Assembly (NCBI GenBank): GCA_017470485.1
Contig: JAFUYQ010000017.1
Span: 62,001-126,000 of the forward strand
Reading direction: 5' to 3'
Length of the DNA: 64,000 nucleotides
Source of the DNA: Synergistaceae bacterium
Lineage (GTDB): Bacteria > Synergistota > Synergistia > Synergistales > Aminobacteriaceae
The notes beneath the pieces were generated by a model. The model made no database searches. It was not told the origin of the DNA and saw only the letters and a list, made by a program, of their open reading frames with translations. The position numbers and the translations under genes were made by a program. The stretch's first letter is position 1; each line of letters opens with the position of its first letter. This document shows positions 28,179 to 35,742 of this stretch, in pieces.

Positions 28179-29246
28179 TTATGCCTCAATGCCCGACGAA
28201 ATCACATCTTCAAGTTCATCAGCATTAATATATCTGGATTCGCAGTGTCCGATTTCCGAAAGTATCGTAAGTTCAAAGCTGCTCCCTGAGATTTTACGGC
28301 CGTTCAGAAGCGTCTGAGAGATCTCGGCGGCTGAGAACTTCATGCACACAGAAGGAAGATTATTTCTCGTGAGGGCGTTAATGATTCGTCTTGAGGTTTC
28401 TTTGCTGCACCATTCCATTTTTTCGGAGGCTCTGGCGGTCATCGCAATACCCTGAGACAATGCACGCCCGTGAGGAACTGTATAACCGCTCAGCGACTCG
28501 ATAGCGTTTCCGAGAGCGTAGCCGAGACATTTCCGCCTCAGTTCGAGCGAGAGTCCTGCCCTGAACTCGATACAGCCCTCAATGATTCTCTCAATCTCTG
28601 AATTTACGTTGCCCTTCTCGAAAATTCGGAACAGCTCCTCGCCTGACATCAATGAAGTTTTCAGAGCCTCCGCGATTCCTGACTGATATTCTTCGGGCGA
28701 AAGAGTCCTGAGGCATTCGGTGTCGCAAATGACGAGAGAGGGACTGCATGACATACCGGCGAGGTTTTTCCCCGAACTGAGATTGATGAACGCGCTCCCC
28801 CATGCCGAAGTCTCAATCATAGCGGCCAGAGTCGTCGGGACAAGAACGAGATTAACGCCGCCCATGTAACAGCCTGCCGCAAATCCAGCAGTCTCGCAGA
28901 CCACGCCGCCCCCTAACGCAACAACAAAGCAGTTCCCCGATAACCCAAGAGCGGCCATGTCATCGAGAAGTTTCCCGACGGTCTGAAAATTCTTGGCGCA
29001 TTCGTGGGAGTCGATAATCATTGTGCAGATTCTTATGTGATGGCCTTCAGGCTTGGGGCATTCCTGAAAATTCCTGAGAACTTTATGAAGAAAAAGCTCT
29101 GAGATTTTTTCGTCCGTAATGATTAATATTTCGGTGTAATCATTACTGCTGAGCCTGAGAAGTTCGACACCGAGATGTTCGATAATTCCGCGCCTTATTC
29201 TGACGCTGTAGCTTTTCCGGCCGTTGACTTTGACATTTGCGGGCAT
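28179..29246 (-). CDS. Degenerate 3-dehydroquinate synthase-like (AroB family) protein
   Basis: 355 residues, aligning along the whole AroB fold (IIDSHECAKNFQTVGKLLDD, VVALGGGVVCETAGFAAGCY, VPTTLAAMIETSAWGSAFIN, GKNLAGM, SGIAEALKTSLM, VPHGRALSQGI). Changes at normally fixed positions: GGGVVGD is GGGVVCE; DSSVGGKTG-type loop is ETSAWGSAF, losing the Lys; the GHTxxHA motif, which supplies a zinc ligand, is GYALGNA, losing both His; HGE/D is HGR. The Glu and Lys of the AExxK segment and the His of PHG remain. Normal dehydroquinate synthesis is therefore doubtful. It sits behind an aromatic leader peptide and terminator. Start at 29246 with AGGAAGGA 13 bases upstream. Confidence 0.75.
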   Translation of the reverse strand: MPANVKVNGRKSYSVRIRRGIIEHLGVELLRLSSNDYTEILIITDEKISELFLHKVLRNFQECPKPEGHHIRICTMIIDSHECAKNFQTVGKLLDDMAALGLSGNCFVVALGGGVVCETAGFAAGCYMGGVNLVLVPTTLAAMIETSAWGSAFINLSSGKNLAGMSCSPSLVICDTECLRTLSPEEYQSGIAEALKTSLMSGEELFRIFEKGNVNSEIERIIEGCIEFRAGLSLELRRKCLGYALGNAIESLSGYTVPHGRALSQGIAMTARASEKMEWCSKETSRRIINALTRNNLPSVCMKFSAAEISQTLLNGRKISGSSFELTILSEIGHCESRYINADELEDVISSGIEA

Positions 29247-29273
29247 TGATTAAATTCATTCCTTCCTGCACAT

Positions 29274-29317
29274 AAAAAAGCACCTTCCGAATGTTCTTTG
29301 ACTGATTCAGAAGGTGC
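29274..29317 (-). terminator. Intrinsic terminator/attenuator ahead of the AroB-like gene
   Basis: On the minus strand GCACCTTCTGAAT (29317-29305) pairs with ATTCGGAAGGTGC (29292-29280): 13 bp with one GU pair and a 12-base loop, followed by TTTTTT (29279-29274). It lies between the leader peptide stop and the AroB-like start, 27 bases upstream of that start, where an attenuator belongs. Confidence 0.85.
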
Positions 29318-29354
29318 GGTTATCTCGAAATTTAATGAGCGTTCAGATGATTTC

Positions 29355-29447
29355 TTACGTCAGCCAAAAAACATTATTCCTCTGGCAGTAATACCAGCGG
29401 TCAAATGTAAATCCGAAAAATTTTGCTGACGTAACCGAATGTTTCAC
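29355..29447 (-). CDS. Aromatic-rich leader peptide of the AroB-like gene
   Basis: A 30-codon frame starting at GTG (29447-29445) and ending at TAA (29357-29355). It contains the run KFFGFTFDRWYY at residues 9-20 and ends VFWLT: five Phe, two Trp and two Tyr in 30 residues. GAGGAG at 29467-29462 lies 14 bases before the GTG, a longish gap. A promoter is upstream and an intrinsic terminator downstream. Ten-base arms (29425-29434 and 29355-29364) are perfectly complementary, the second covering the stop codon. The layout is that of amino-acid-responsive transcription attenuation; too short for automatic gene calls. Confidence 0.6.
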   Translation of the reverse strand: MKHSVTSAKFFGFTFDRWYYCQRNNVFWLT

Positions 29448-29492
29448 GGTAAGTTTAATTTCTCCTCTAAAAAAAGTATTAAAACAGCGGAA

Positions 29493-29521
29493 ATAATCAC
29501 ATAATTCAGCCGAAATGTCAA
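29493..29521 (-). promoter_or_regulatory. Promoter of the leader peptide and AroB-like gene
   Basis: On the minus strand: -35 TTGACA (29521-29516, perfect), 17-base spacer, -10 GATTAT (29498-29493) preceded by TGT, giving an extended -10. The predicted start is near 29486, about 40 bases before the leader start codon. Confidence 0.7.
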
Positions 29522-29532
29522 GCGACTGTATT

Positions 29533-30036
29533 TTATTTTTCAGCGAATCTCGCCCTCATCATAGGTTTAATTCCGCCGGCCTCAAGTATCTTCATGGCCT
29601 GATCCCCCAGCTTCTCGCACTGGAAAATTTCGCCTGTATCCTCAGATTTCACCGTCCCTGCCTCAAGGTCAAGCGTCAATGTCTCACCGGCCTTAACTTT
29701 TTCGCTGATGCCCTTGCAGATTACGGGAAGAAGCCCAAGATTAACGGCGTTCCTGAAGAATATCCTAGCGAAAGAATCCGCAAGCACCGCGACCGCTCCC
29801 ATGTTAAGAAGCGCAATCGGGGCATGTTCTCTTGACGAGCCGCAGCCGAAATTCCTTCCGGCAACAACAAATCCGCCCTTCGGGAAATTACCAGCTATCT
29901 CCTCGCTGACTCCGCAAAGGCAGTGCGAGCCGATTTCCTTCGGGTCTGTTATCGCCAGAAAACGCCCGGGATATATCTGGTCAGTGTCAATGTTATCGCC
30001 GACCACTATGCACTTTCCTGTTAATACTTTCAGCAT
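29533..30036 (-). CDS. leuD: 3-isopropylmalate dehydratase-type small subunit
   Basis: 167 residues from the ATG at 30036 (a TTG at 30042 is an alternative). Swivel domain of the aconitase superfamily: GDNIDTDQIYPGRFL, the substrate-loop GRNFGCGSSREHAPIALL, and NAVNLGLLPVICKG. It pairs with the large subunit 18 bases upstream. Together they isomerise 2-isopropylmalate in leucine synthesis, or a related hydroxyacid in other pathways; this compact subunit type cannot be assigned to one substrate by sight. AAGGAAGGG precedes the start. Confidence 0.88.
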   Translation of the reverse strand: MLKVLTGKCIVVGDNIDTDQIYPGRFLAITDPKEIGSHCLCGVSEEIAGNFPKGGFVVAGRNFGCGSSREHAPIALLNMGAVAVLADSFARIFFRNAVNLGLLPVICKGISEKVKAGETLTLDLEAGTVKSEDTGEIFQCEKLGDQAMKILEAGGIKPMMRARFAEK

Positions 30037-30054
30037 AATCAATCACCCTTCCTT

Positions 30055-31314
30055 CTACAAAAATTCGCGCGGATCAGTAATCTTACCGTAAACCATGCTT
30101 GCCGCTACCGTAGCCGGACTCGCAAGGTACATTAACGCCTCCGTTGAACCCATACGGCCCGGAAAATTCCTGTTAGTGCTGGTTATGCAGACCTCGCCGG
30201 GAGCTAATATCCCCTCGTGCGCCCCGAGACACGCTCCGCAGCCCGGCGTTGAAATCGTAGCTCCTGCGTTCATCAAGTCAGTGATGTAGCCTTTCGCGAT
30301 ACACTCAATCATTACCTCGCGGGAGGCCGGTATCACTACGAGCCTTGTGTATTCGGGAATGTGCCTGCCCTTTAGAATTTTCGCCGCAATCTCTATGTCC
30401 TCGACTCTTCCGCCGGTGCATGAGCCTATGTAGCCCTGATTCAGTTTCACGTCCCCTCCGGCAATAACGCTCCTCAATGTGTGAACGTTCTCGACACTGC
30501 TCGGACACGCTAACTCAGGCTCAAGCGTTGAGACATCGAACACATAGCTTTCTGAATATTTATAGCCCTCATCGGTATGCTGAACCTCGAACGGTCTTAC
30601 GGCTCTTTTGCTGACGTACTCAATAACCGAGTCATTAGGCTGCATGTAGGCGGTCTTAGCTCCCATCTCAACGGCCATGTTGCAGATTGTCATTCTTCCG
30701 GCGACATTCAGTCCCTCGACATAGCTCCCAGTGAAATCAATAGCCTTGTAGACTGCCCCGTCAGCCCTTATCTTCCCCAAGACAGCGAGTATTACGTCTT
30801 TCGGGTAAACTCCTTTCGGAGCTTCACCCTCTAATCTTACCTCGATGATTTCGGGAACTCTGAACCATAATTCGCCGGTCATTAGAATCGTGGCCATGTC
30901 AGTAGCTCCGCAGCCCGTCCCCATAGCTCCGAACGCCCCGTGAGTTGTCGTGTGGCTGTCGGTAGCTACAACTATCATTCCGGGATAAATCAATCCGGCT
31001 TCGGGCATGACCTGATGACAAACGCCGGTGTTAGTGTCGAAGTGGTACTTGAGATTATTCTTGAGGGCAAACTCTCTCATGGCCTTGTGGTTTTCCGCGC
31101 TCTTAATGTCAGGGCACGGGGCGTAATGGTCGAAGACAAAAGCGCAGCGCGTATTATCCCAGACGTTTTTTCCGCCCATCTCGTAGAATGAGTAGACCGT
31201 CTGCAAATACAAATCGTTAATCTCGGCAAAATCTATCTTAGCGTTGACGATTTCGCCCGTCTCGATTGATGACTTACCGCTGTTCTTCATGAGAATCTTT
31301 TCGATAGCGTGCAA
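30055..31314 (-). CDS. leuC: 3-isopropylmalate dehydratase-type large subunit
   Basis: 419 residues. Aconitase-superfamily catalytic subunit: FDHYAPCPDIKSAENHKAMRE, VATDSHTTTHGAFGAMGTGCGATDMA, GSCTGGRVEDIEIAAKIL and GCGACLGAHEGILAPGEVCI, with three Cys for the 4Fe-4S cluster (one in GSCTGG, two in GCGAC). The start is TTG at 31314, with AGGAGG 8 bases upstream and no nearer ATG. The GELWFRVPE segment is typical of the archaeal/anaerobe type of LeuC, which includes homoaconitase and dimethylmalate dehydratase, so substrate is uncertain. Confidence 0.9.
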   Translation of the reverse strand: MHAIEKILMKNSGKSSIETGEIVNAKIDFAEINDLYLQTVYSFYEMGGKNVWDNTRCAFVFDHYAPCPDIKSAENHKAMREFALKNNLKYHFDTNTGVCHQVMPEAGLIYPGMIVVATDSHTTTHGAFGAMGTGCGATDMATILMTGELWFRVPEIIEVRLEGEAPKGVYPKDVILAVLGKIRADGAVYKAIDFTGSYVEGLNVAGRMTICNMAVEMGAKTAYMQPNDSVIEYVSKRAVRPFEVQHTDEGYKYSESYVFDVSTLEPELACPSSVENVHTLRSVIAGGDVKLNQGYIGSCTGGRVEDIEIAAKILKGRHIPEYTRLVVIPASREVMIECIAKGYITDLMNAGATISTPGCGACLGAHEGILAPGEVCITSTNRNFPGRMGSTEALMYLASPATVAASMVYGKITDPREFL

Positions 31315-31363
31315 GTTAGTATCCTCCTCTTAAAATTTTTCATTGATGCTATGATTCTACATT

Positions 31364-32722
31364 ATGGCTAATACTAAAATCACGCGTTATATTTGTTCGG
31401 AATGCGGCTACACCACCACCACCAAGACAGGAAAATGCCCCTCATGCGGTTCATGGGGTACGTTTGAGATTCTTCAGGAGGCCAAATCCGAGTTGCCCTC
31501 TCAAAATCAGCTACCTAATGTCAAAATCATAAGCGCGCTGGAAGTTAAACCGCCTCAGAGAATCGCTACAGGTATTGACGAGTTCGACAGGGTATTGGGA
31601 GGGGGATTAGTGCCGGGCGGAGTAGTCCTGATAGGAGGCCAGCCGGGTATCGGCAAGTCAACTCTACTCCTTCAGGCTGCCGGAAGTGTTGCCGAGAAAT
31701 CAGGCTCGCCGGTTCTCTACATCTCAGGCGAGGAATCTGACGCTCAAATTGCCCTCAGAGCCTCAAGAATTAACACAGCCTCCGAAAAATTATATCTTTA
31801 CTCCGGAACTAACCTTGAGGACGCTTTGAGGAACGTTGAGGGCGGTAAGTTCTCGTTCATAGTGCTTGACAGTGTTCAGGCAATGACTACGGGTAATGAC
31901 GCAGGGTGGCCGGGCACTATGACTCAGGTTCGGGCGGTCGCCCAGAGAGTGATTGACTGCGCAAGAGAGCATAATATCCCAATCGTAATGATCGGCCACA
32001 TCACTAAGGACGGTAAAATCGCCGGCCCTATGATTCTTGAACACATGGTTGACACGGTGCTTAATTTTTCGGGCGAGGGCTACTCGTCATACAGAATGCT
32101 GAGGGCGGTAAAGAACCGTTACGGAAGCACAGATGAGTTAGGAGTGTTCGAGATGGGCGAGGAGGGGTTAATGCCTGTTTCGGACAAGAGCGGACTTTAC
32201 TGGAACAGGGACGACTCAGCAGTAGCAGGAGTGGCGATGACGATCGCGCTGGAGGGCAACACGCCGTTAGCGGCGGAGATTCAGACGTTGGCGGTGAGGA
32301 CGATATTCCAGTATCCGAGAAGGACATCGAGGGGGATTGAGCTTAACAGGTTTCAATTATTGACGGCGGTAATAGACAGGCGGTGCAGTATTTCAACGAG
32401 TAATCACGACTTATACATCAACGTTGCAGGAGGTTTGAGCCTTCAAGACCCAAGCGCGGATTTGCCGTCATGCGCGGCGATAGCGTCAGCGTTGAAGAAT
32501 GTGCCTTTGGAGGCAGGGACATGCTGGCTGGGCGAAGTGGGGTTAGCCGGAGAGGTGCGGCCGGTAACGAGGATTGACCTTCGGTTGAAGGAGGCGGCGA
32601 GACTGGGATTTCACACGGCGGTAGTGAGTTCGAGGGAGAATGTGAAATTTAACGGAATAAAGATTGTCAGGGTCAAGAATATTAACGGGGCATTGTCGGG
32701 ACTCAGTTCCATGAAGCCTTAG
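31364..32722 (+). CDS. radA: DNA repair protein RadA (Sms)
   Basis: 452 residues. A zinc finger (YICSECGYTTTTKTGKCPSCG, residues 9-29) is followed by a RecA-like ATPase: Walker A GGQPGIGKSTLLLQA near residue 87, and the RadA-specific KNRYGSTDELGVFEM motif near residue 246. The C-terminus is the Lon-like domain (YINVAGGLSLQDPSADLPSC, CWLGEVGLAGEVRPV). It promotes branch migration in recombination. Start at 31364, divergent from leuC with only 49 bases between. The 3' end overlaps the opposite-strand pilin-like gene by 20 bases. Confidence 0.95.
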   Translation: MANTKITRYICSECGYTTTTKTGKCPSCGSWGTFEILQEAKSELPSQNQLPNVKIISALEVKPPQRIATGIDEFDRVLGGGLVPGGVVLIGGQPGIGKSTLLLQAAGSVAEKSGSPVLYISGEESDAQIALRASRINTASEKLYLYSGTNLEDALRNVEGGKFSFIVLDSVQAMTTGNDAGWPGTMTQVRAVAQRVIDCAREHNIPIVMIGHITKDGKIAGPMILEHMVDTVLNFSGEGYSSYRMLRAVKNRYGSTDELGVFEMGEEGLMPVSDKSGLYWNRDDSAVAGVAMTIALEGNTPLAAEIQTLAVRTIFQYPRRTSRGIELNRFQLLTAVIDRRCSISTSNHDLYINVAGGLSLQDPSADLPSCAAIASALKNVPLEAGTCWLGEVGLAGEVRPVTRIDLRLKEAARLGFHTAVVSSRENVKFNGIKIVRVKNINGALSGLSSMKP

Positions 32723-33887
32723 TGAAGTGTTCTAGGTTATTGAGCTTCCATGATTTTCGGGCAACGTAAATTACGTGATGGCAATAATCGGAGTCTAACC
32801 ATGCTTTTTTGGCTTCATCATCACTAATTTCATCGTCATTATTTTTATTTTTCGGTATGGGATTGGCTTTATTAGGCCATATTGCAGGACGTTGATTGCT
32901 GACGGTTGAATCTTCGCCTCCGCTTGCAAGGACGTAGAGGGTGAAGACGTGATTTGTTGTGTCGAGTTCCATGTAGATGTCAAGGATACCTTTCTCTTGA
33001 TTATATCCATTTGGGGGAAACCAAGTATCTCCGTCTTTATTGAGTTCACGGAATGCCAACTGTCTGTCTCCATCGTCAGGGTGTTTATGTACAAAGATTT
33101 GAATACACTTCAGGTACATCATCTCTCCTGCATCTGGTATTTTAATTTCGTCAGTCAGAGGATAACTGCTAGTGCCATAAAATTTTATATTAATCTTAGG
33201 GTATTCAGTGATTTGTGGAACGTAGAAAGGTACTCCTATTGATTCTACAACTGCCCATCTTTTGAGATTCTTGTTACTCCTAGTTATATTAGTCATGTCT
33301 TTTGTAATCTCGCAATTAGCAAAAAATAAAGATTTTTGGTCATCGTCCAAATTTTTTATTATCGCTGTACCATTTGCAGGGTCGAAATCGCTTTCTTTAC
33401 TGAACGTCATTATTACTTCATTATTCGAGTTATATATGCCGCCACTGCCTGTTGAAGAATAATCTCTCTGAGCATATAGCAATACTAGAACATCTCCAGC
33501 AAATTTTTCCGCAGTATATGATGTTTCCGGCATAGCGTCTAAACCGCCATTTTCCTTTATCCATGAGAGCGAAACGGGCAACTTATAGCCAGTTTTAGGG
33601 TCAGTTAGTAATTGCTGTTTCGTCTTTAACTTCTCTATTGGATATAGCCTCGTTCTTATTTCAGCTGAATCACTACACCTCCATAACCCTAACCCAGCTC
33701 CCCGAATCTTATCGTCCATGAACTGAATCACTCTCTCGGCATGATTCCTCGCCGTCAAAACCTGCTGGGTCTTCGTGTAAAATGATGTCAGAAGATAAAA
33801 CGATGTACACAAAACCAGAATAAACCCTGCCTGAAGCAGCATCGTCATTAAAAGCTCACTCAGAACAAACGCCCTTGACCGTCTCAA
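32703..33887 (-). CDS. Prepilin-like type IV pilus/pseudopilin protein (PilW-like)
   Basis: About 394 residues. The N-terminus RRSRA-FVLSELLMTMLLQAG has a prepilin-peptidase-like site with Glu at position 5 of the mature protein and a hydrophobic helix of about 20 residues; the canonical Gly-Phe is Ala-Phe. The rest is a long beta-rich exported domain, without a familiar fold (GDVLVLLYAQRDYSSTGSGG). I place the start at the TTG 33887, with GGAAGGTG 6 bases upstream; a TTG at 33905 is the alternative. No other pilus gene is adjacent. AT-richer than its neighbours. It overlaps the radA 3' end. Confidence 0.65.
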   Translation of the reverse strand: MRRSRAFVLSELLMTMLLQAGFILVLCTSFYLLTSFYTKTQQVLTARNHAERVIQFMDDKIRGAGLGLWRCSDSAEIRTRLYPIEKLKTKQQLLTDPKTGYKLPVSLSWIKENGGLDAMPETSYTAEKFAGDVLVLLYAQRDYSSTGSGGIYNSNNEVIMTFSKESDFDPANGTAIIKNLDDDQKSLFFANCEITKDMTNITRSNKNLKRWAVVESIGVPFYVPQITEYPKINIKFYGTSSYPLTDEIKIPDAGEMMYLKCIQIFVHKHPDDGDRQLAFRELNKDGDTWFPPNGYNQEKGILDIYMELDTTNHVFTLYVLASGGEDSTVSNQRPAIWPNKANPIPKNKNNDDEISDDEAKKAWLDSDYCHHVIYVARKSWKLNNLEHFTKASWN

Positions 33888-33913
33888 AATAAACACCTTC
33901 CGCAAAATTATTC

Positions 33914-33942
33914 TTGCCTAAAAACCATACACAAGCTATCAT
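33914..33942 (+). promoter_or_regulatory. Promoter of the superoxide reductase-ferritin operon
   Basis: -35 TTGCCT (33914-33919), 17-base spacer, -10 TATCAT (33937-33942). The start codon is 45 bases further on, with AGGGGG as ribosome site. No clear PerR-type palindrome was seen. Confidence 0.5.
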
Positions 33943-33986
33943 TATGAGCATTCTACCAAAAATATATCAGGGGGTAAAATTTACAA

Positions 33987-34352
33987 ATGGAAAAATTAAG
34001 CGTCTACAAATGCGCAAAATGCGGAAACATCGTTGAAGTCATGCACGTCGGCGGAGGCCCTCTCTCATGCTGCGGCGAACCAATGAAACTCCTCAAGGAA
34101 AATACTACTGACGCTGCCACAGAAAAACATGTACCCGTTTACGGCGACGGCAAAGTCAAAGTCGGAAGCGTCGCTCACCCCATGCAGGACGATCATTACA
34201 TCGAGTGGGTCGAGGTCATTAACGGCGAGAGAGTATGCAAGCAGTTCCTCAAGCCCGGCGAAGCTCCCGAAGCAGGGTTTGAGTGCGTTAAGTCAGGCAC
34301 GGTAATGCGTGAGTACTGCAACAAACACGGACTCTGGAAGGCTGAGGCGTAA
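33987..34352 (+). CDS. dfx: Desulfoferrodoxin (superoxide reductase, 2Fe type)
   Basis: 121 residues. The N-terminal desulforedoxin domain has CAKCGN and SCCGEP, the four Cys that bind the structural Fe. The catalytic domain has [16 protein letters not shown] and the C-terminal CNKHG, giving the His4Cys centre that reduces superoxide to peroxide without making oxygen. The Glu of EKHVP is present; the Lys follows it directly as in the family. Typical of strict anaerobes. Ferritin follows after four bases, so the pair removes superoxide and stores iron. Confidence 0.95.
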   Translation: MEKLSVYKCAKCGNIVEVMHVGGGPLSCCGEPMKLLKENTTDAATEKHVPVYGDGKVKVGSVAHPMQDDHYIEWVEVINGERVCKQFLKPGEAPEAGFECVKSGTVMREYCNKHGLWKAEA

Positions 34353-34356
34353 ACTC

Positions 34357-34845
34357 ATGAAAATCTCTGACACGATGACCGCCGCTATCAACGACCAGAT
34401 TAAGGCTGAATTTGACTCGGCATATATTTATCTGGCAATGTCAGCTTATTTTGAGGACTGCGGACTTTCCGGAATGGCTCACTGGATGAAAAAACAGTAC
34501 AAAGAGGAAGTCGAACACGCCGAGAAGTTCATTGATTATCTTTACGAGCGCGGAGCAAGGGTTATAATCCCCGAAATCGCAAAGCCTAAAGATACTTACA
34601 ATGACGCTCTTGAGGTCTTCAAGACGGCTTACGCCCACGAGCAGTATGTTACTTCGAGAATCTATAAGCTGGTTGACATGGCTTCGGCTGAGAAGGATTA
34701 CGCCACACTCTCAATGCTCAAATGGTACGTTGACGAGCAGATGGAGGAGGAAGACAACACCGGCGGCATCGTCTCAAAGCTGGAGTTCTTAGGCGGAGAC
34801 AAACACGGCGTTTACACTGTTGACCGCGAACTGTCAGCAAGATAA
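34357..34845 (+). CDS. ftnA: Non-heme ferritin
   Basis: 162-residue four-helix ferritin. Ferroxidase ligands are visible: E in IKAEFDSAYIYLAMSAYFED (about 18), EEVEHAEKF (about 50-54), and YVDEQMEEED (about 125-131). The C-terminal helix FLGGDKHGVYTVDREL is short, as in bacterial FtnA. It follows dfx by four bases. It stores Fe(III) in a 24-mer shell and limits Fenton chemistry. Confidence 0.94.
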   Translation: MKISDTMTAAINDQIKAEFDSAYIYLAMSAYFEDCGLSGMAHWMKKQYKEEVEHAEKFIDYLYERGARVIIPEIAKPKDTYNDALEVFKTAYAHEQYVTSRIYKLVDMASAEKDYATLSMLKWYVDEQMEEEDNTGGIVSKLEFLGGDKHGVYTVDRELSAR

Positions 34846-34858
34846 TCTAAAAATTATG

Positions 34859-34891
34859 CAGGGGAGTCGTTAATGGCTTCCCTGTTTTTTT
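34859..34891 (+). terminator. Intrinsic terminator after dfx-ftnA
   Basis: CAGGGGAG (34859-34866) pairs with CTTCCCTG (34877-34884, one GU), followed by TTTTTTT. Confidence 0.85.
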
Positions 34892-34903
34892 GTCGGTGAA
34901 AAA

Positions 34904-35695
34904 ATGAATACAAAGCTGAAATCATTTCTTGAGGGATTGTATTACGTTTACCAGAGGCGCGAATTAATTAACCCTGACCCCCTGCATTTTCTTTACAGCT
35001 ATGACGATGTAAGGGACTTGGAGATTGCCGGACTTGTTGCCTCATCGCTTGCTTACGGGCGCGTTGCTCAAATCATGAAGAGTGTTGACGGTGTTCTTTC
35101 ATGCCTGACGAGGGAACCGCATAAATTTTTGCTAGGGAATAAGAATTTTGAGGTAGTGCCTGCGGGTTTCAAGCACAGATTCACGACCGGCCATGACATG
35201 AATGTATTGTTAGGGAACGTCCGCGAAATTCTTGAGGAGTTCGGAACGCTTGAGAATTTTCTGGGTGAGTGCCTGAGAGTTTCGGGGGGTAATCTTTTCA
35301 GTGCGCTCGATGAATTTTCGGGGAGGCTCTCGAAAAACCGCGCGGCTGATTCATTTTCGCTTGTTACCGCGCCGAAGGACGGGAGCGCGTGCAAGAGGCT
35401 TTTTCTTTACTTGAAGTGGCTTGTCCGAAGTGATGATGTCGATCCGGGAGGCTGGAAGGTTATCAAGCCCTGCGAGCTTTTAGTGCCGACTGATACCCAC
35501 ATGCACAACATCGGGACTAAGCTGGGCTTCACGAAAAGGAAGACCGCTGATTTGAAGTGCGCCGCTGAGATTACGGAGGGTTTCAAGGAGATTTGTCCCG
35601 AAGATCCGGCGAAGTATGATTTTGTTCTGACACGTTTCGGAATCAGGGCAGGGCTGAACGTTGACGAGCTTTCGGAACTTTTAGGGGCTGAATAG
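34904..35695 (+). CDS. TIGR02757/DUF2400 family protein
   Basis: 263 residues, a conserved family with no settled function. Seen: INPDPLHFLYSYDDVRDLEIAGLVASSLAYGRVAQIMKS, FKHRFTTGHDMNVLL, KRLFLYLKWLVRSDDVDPGGW and LVPTDTHMHNIGTKLGFTKRKTADLK, then a short PEDPAKYDFVLTRFGIR. The C-terminal half resembles the helix-hairpin-helix fold of DNA glycosylases without an evident iron-sulfur loop. The start at 34904 is weakly supported by GGTGA. It stands alone between a terminator and a convergent gene. Confidence 0.82.
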   Translation: MNTKLKSFLEGLYYVYQRRELINPDPLHFLYSYDDVRDLEIAGLVASSLAYGRVAQIMKSVDGVLSCLTREPHKFLLGNKNFEVVPAGFKHRFTTGHDMNVLLGNVREILEEFGTLENFLGECLRVSGGNLFSALDEFSGRLSKNRAADSFSLVTAPKDGSACKRLFLYLKWLVRSDDVDPGGWKVIKPCELLVPTDTHMHNIGTKLGFTKRKTADLKCAAEITEGFKEICPEDPAKYDFVLTRFGIRAGLNVDELSELLGAE

Positions 35696-35723
35696 AAAAA
35701 ACCCTCCCCAAAATTCGGGAGGG
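35695..35723 (-). terminator. Intrinsic terminator after the AGCS symporter gene
   Basis: On the minus strand CCCTCCC (35723-35717) pairs with GGGAGGG (35708-35702), followed by TTTTTTT. It lies between two convergent genes. Confidence 0.85.
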
Positions 35724-35742
35724 CTTGAGATTTCACTTGACG

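Noticed and set aside
29274..29330. T-box riboswitch ahead of the AroB-like gene, suggested by AACCGC before the terminator
   Set aside because: The rest of the T-box sequence, especially UGG to pair with the tRNA end, is missing, and no stem I with a specifier loop is seen; the leader peptide explains the layout better.
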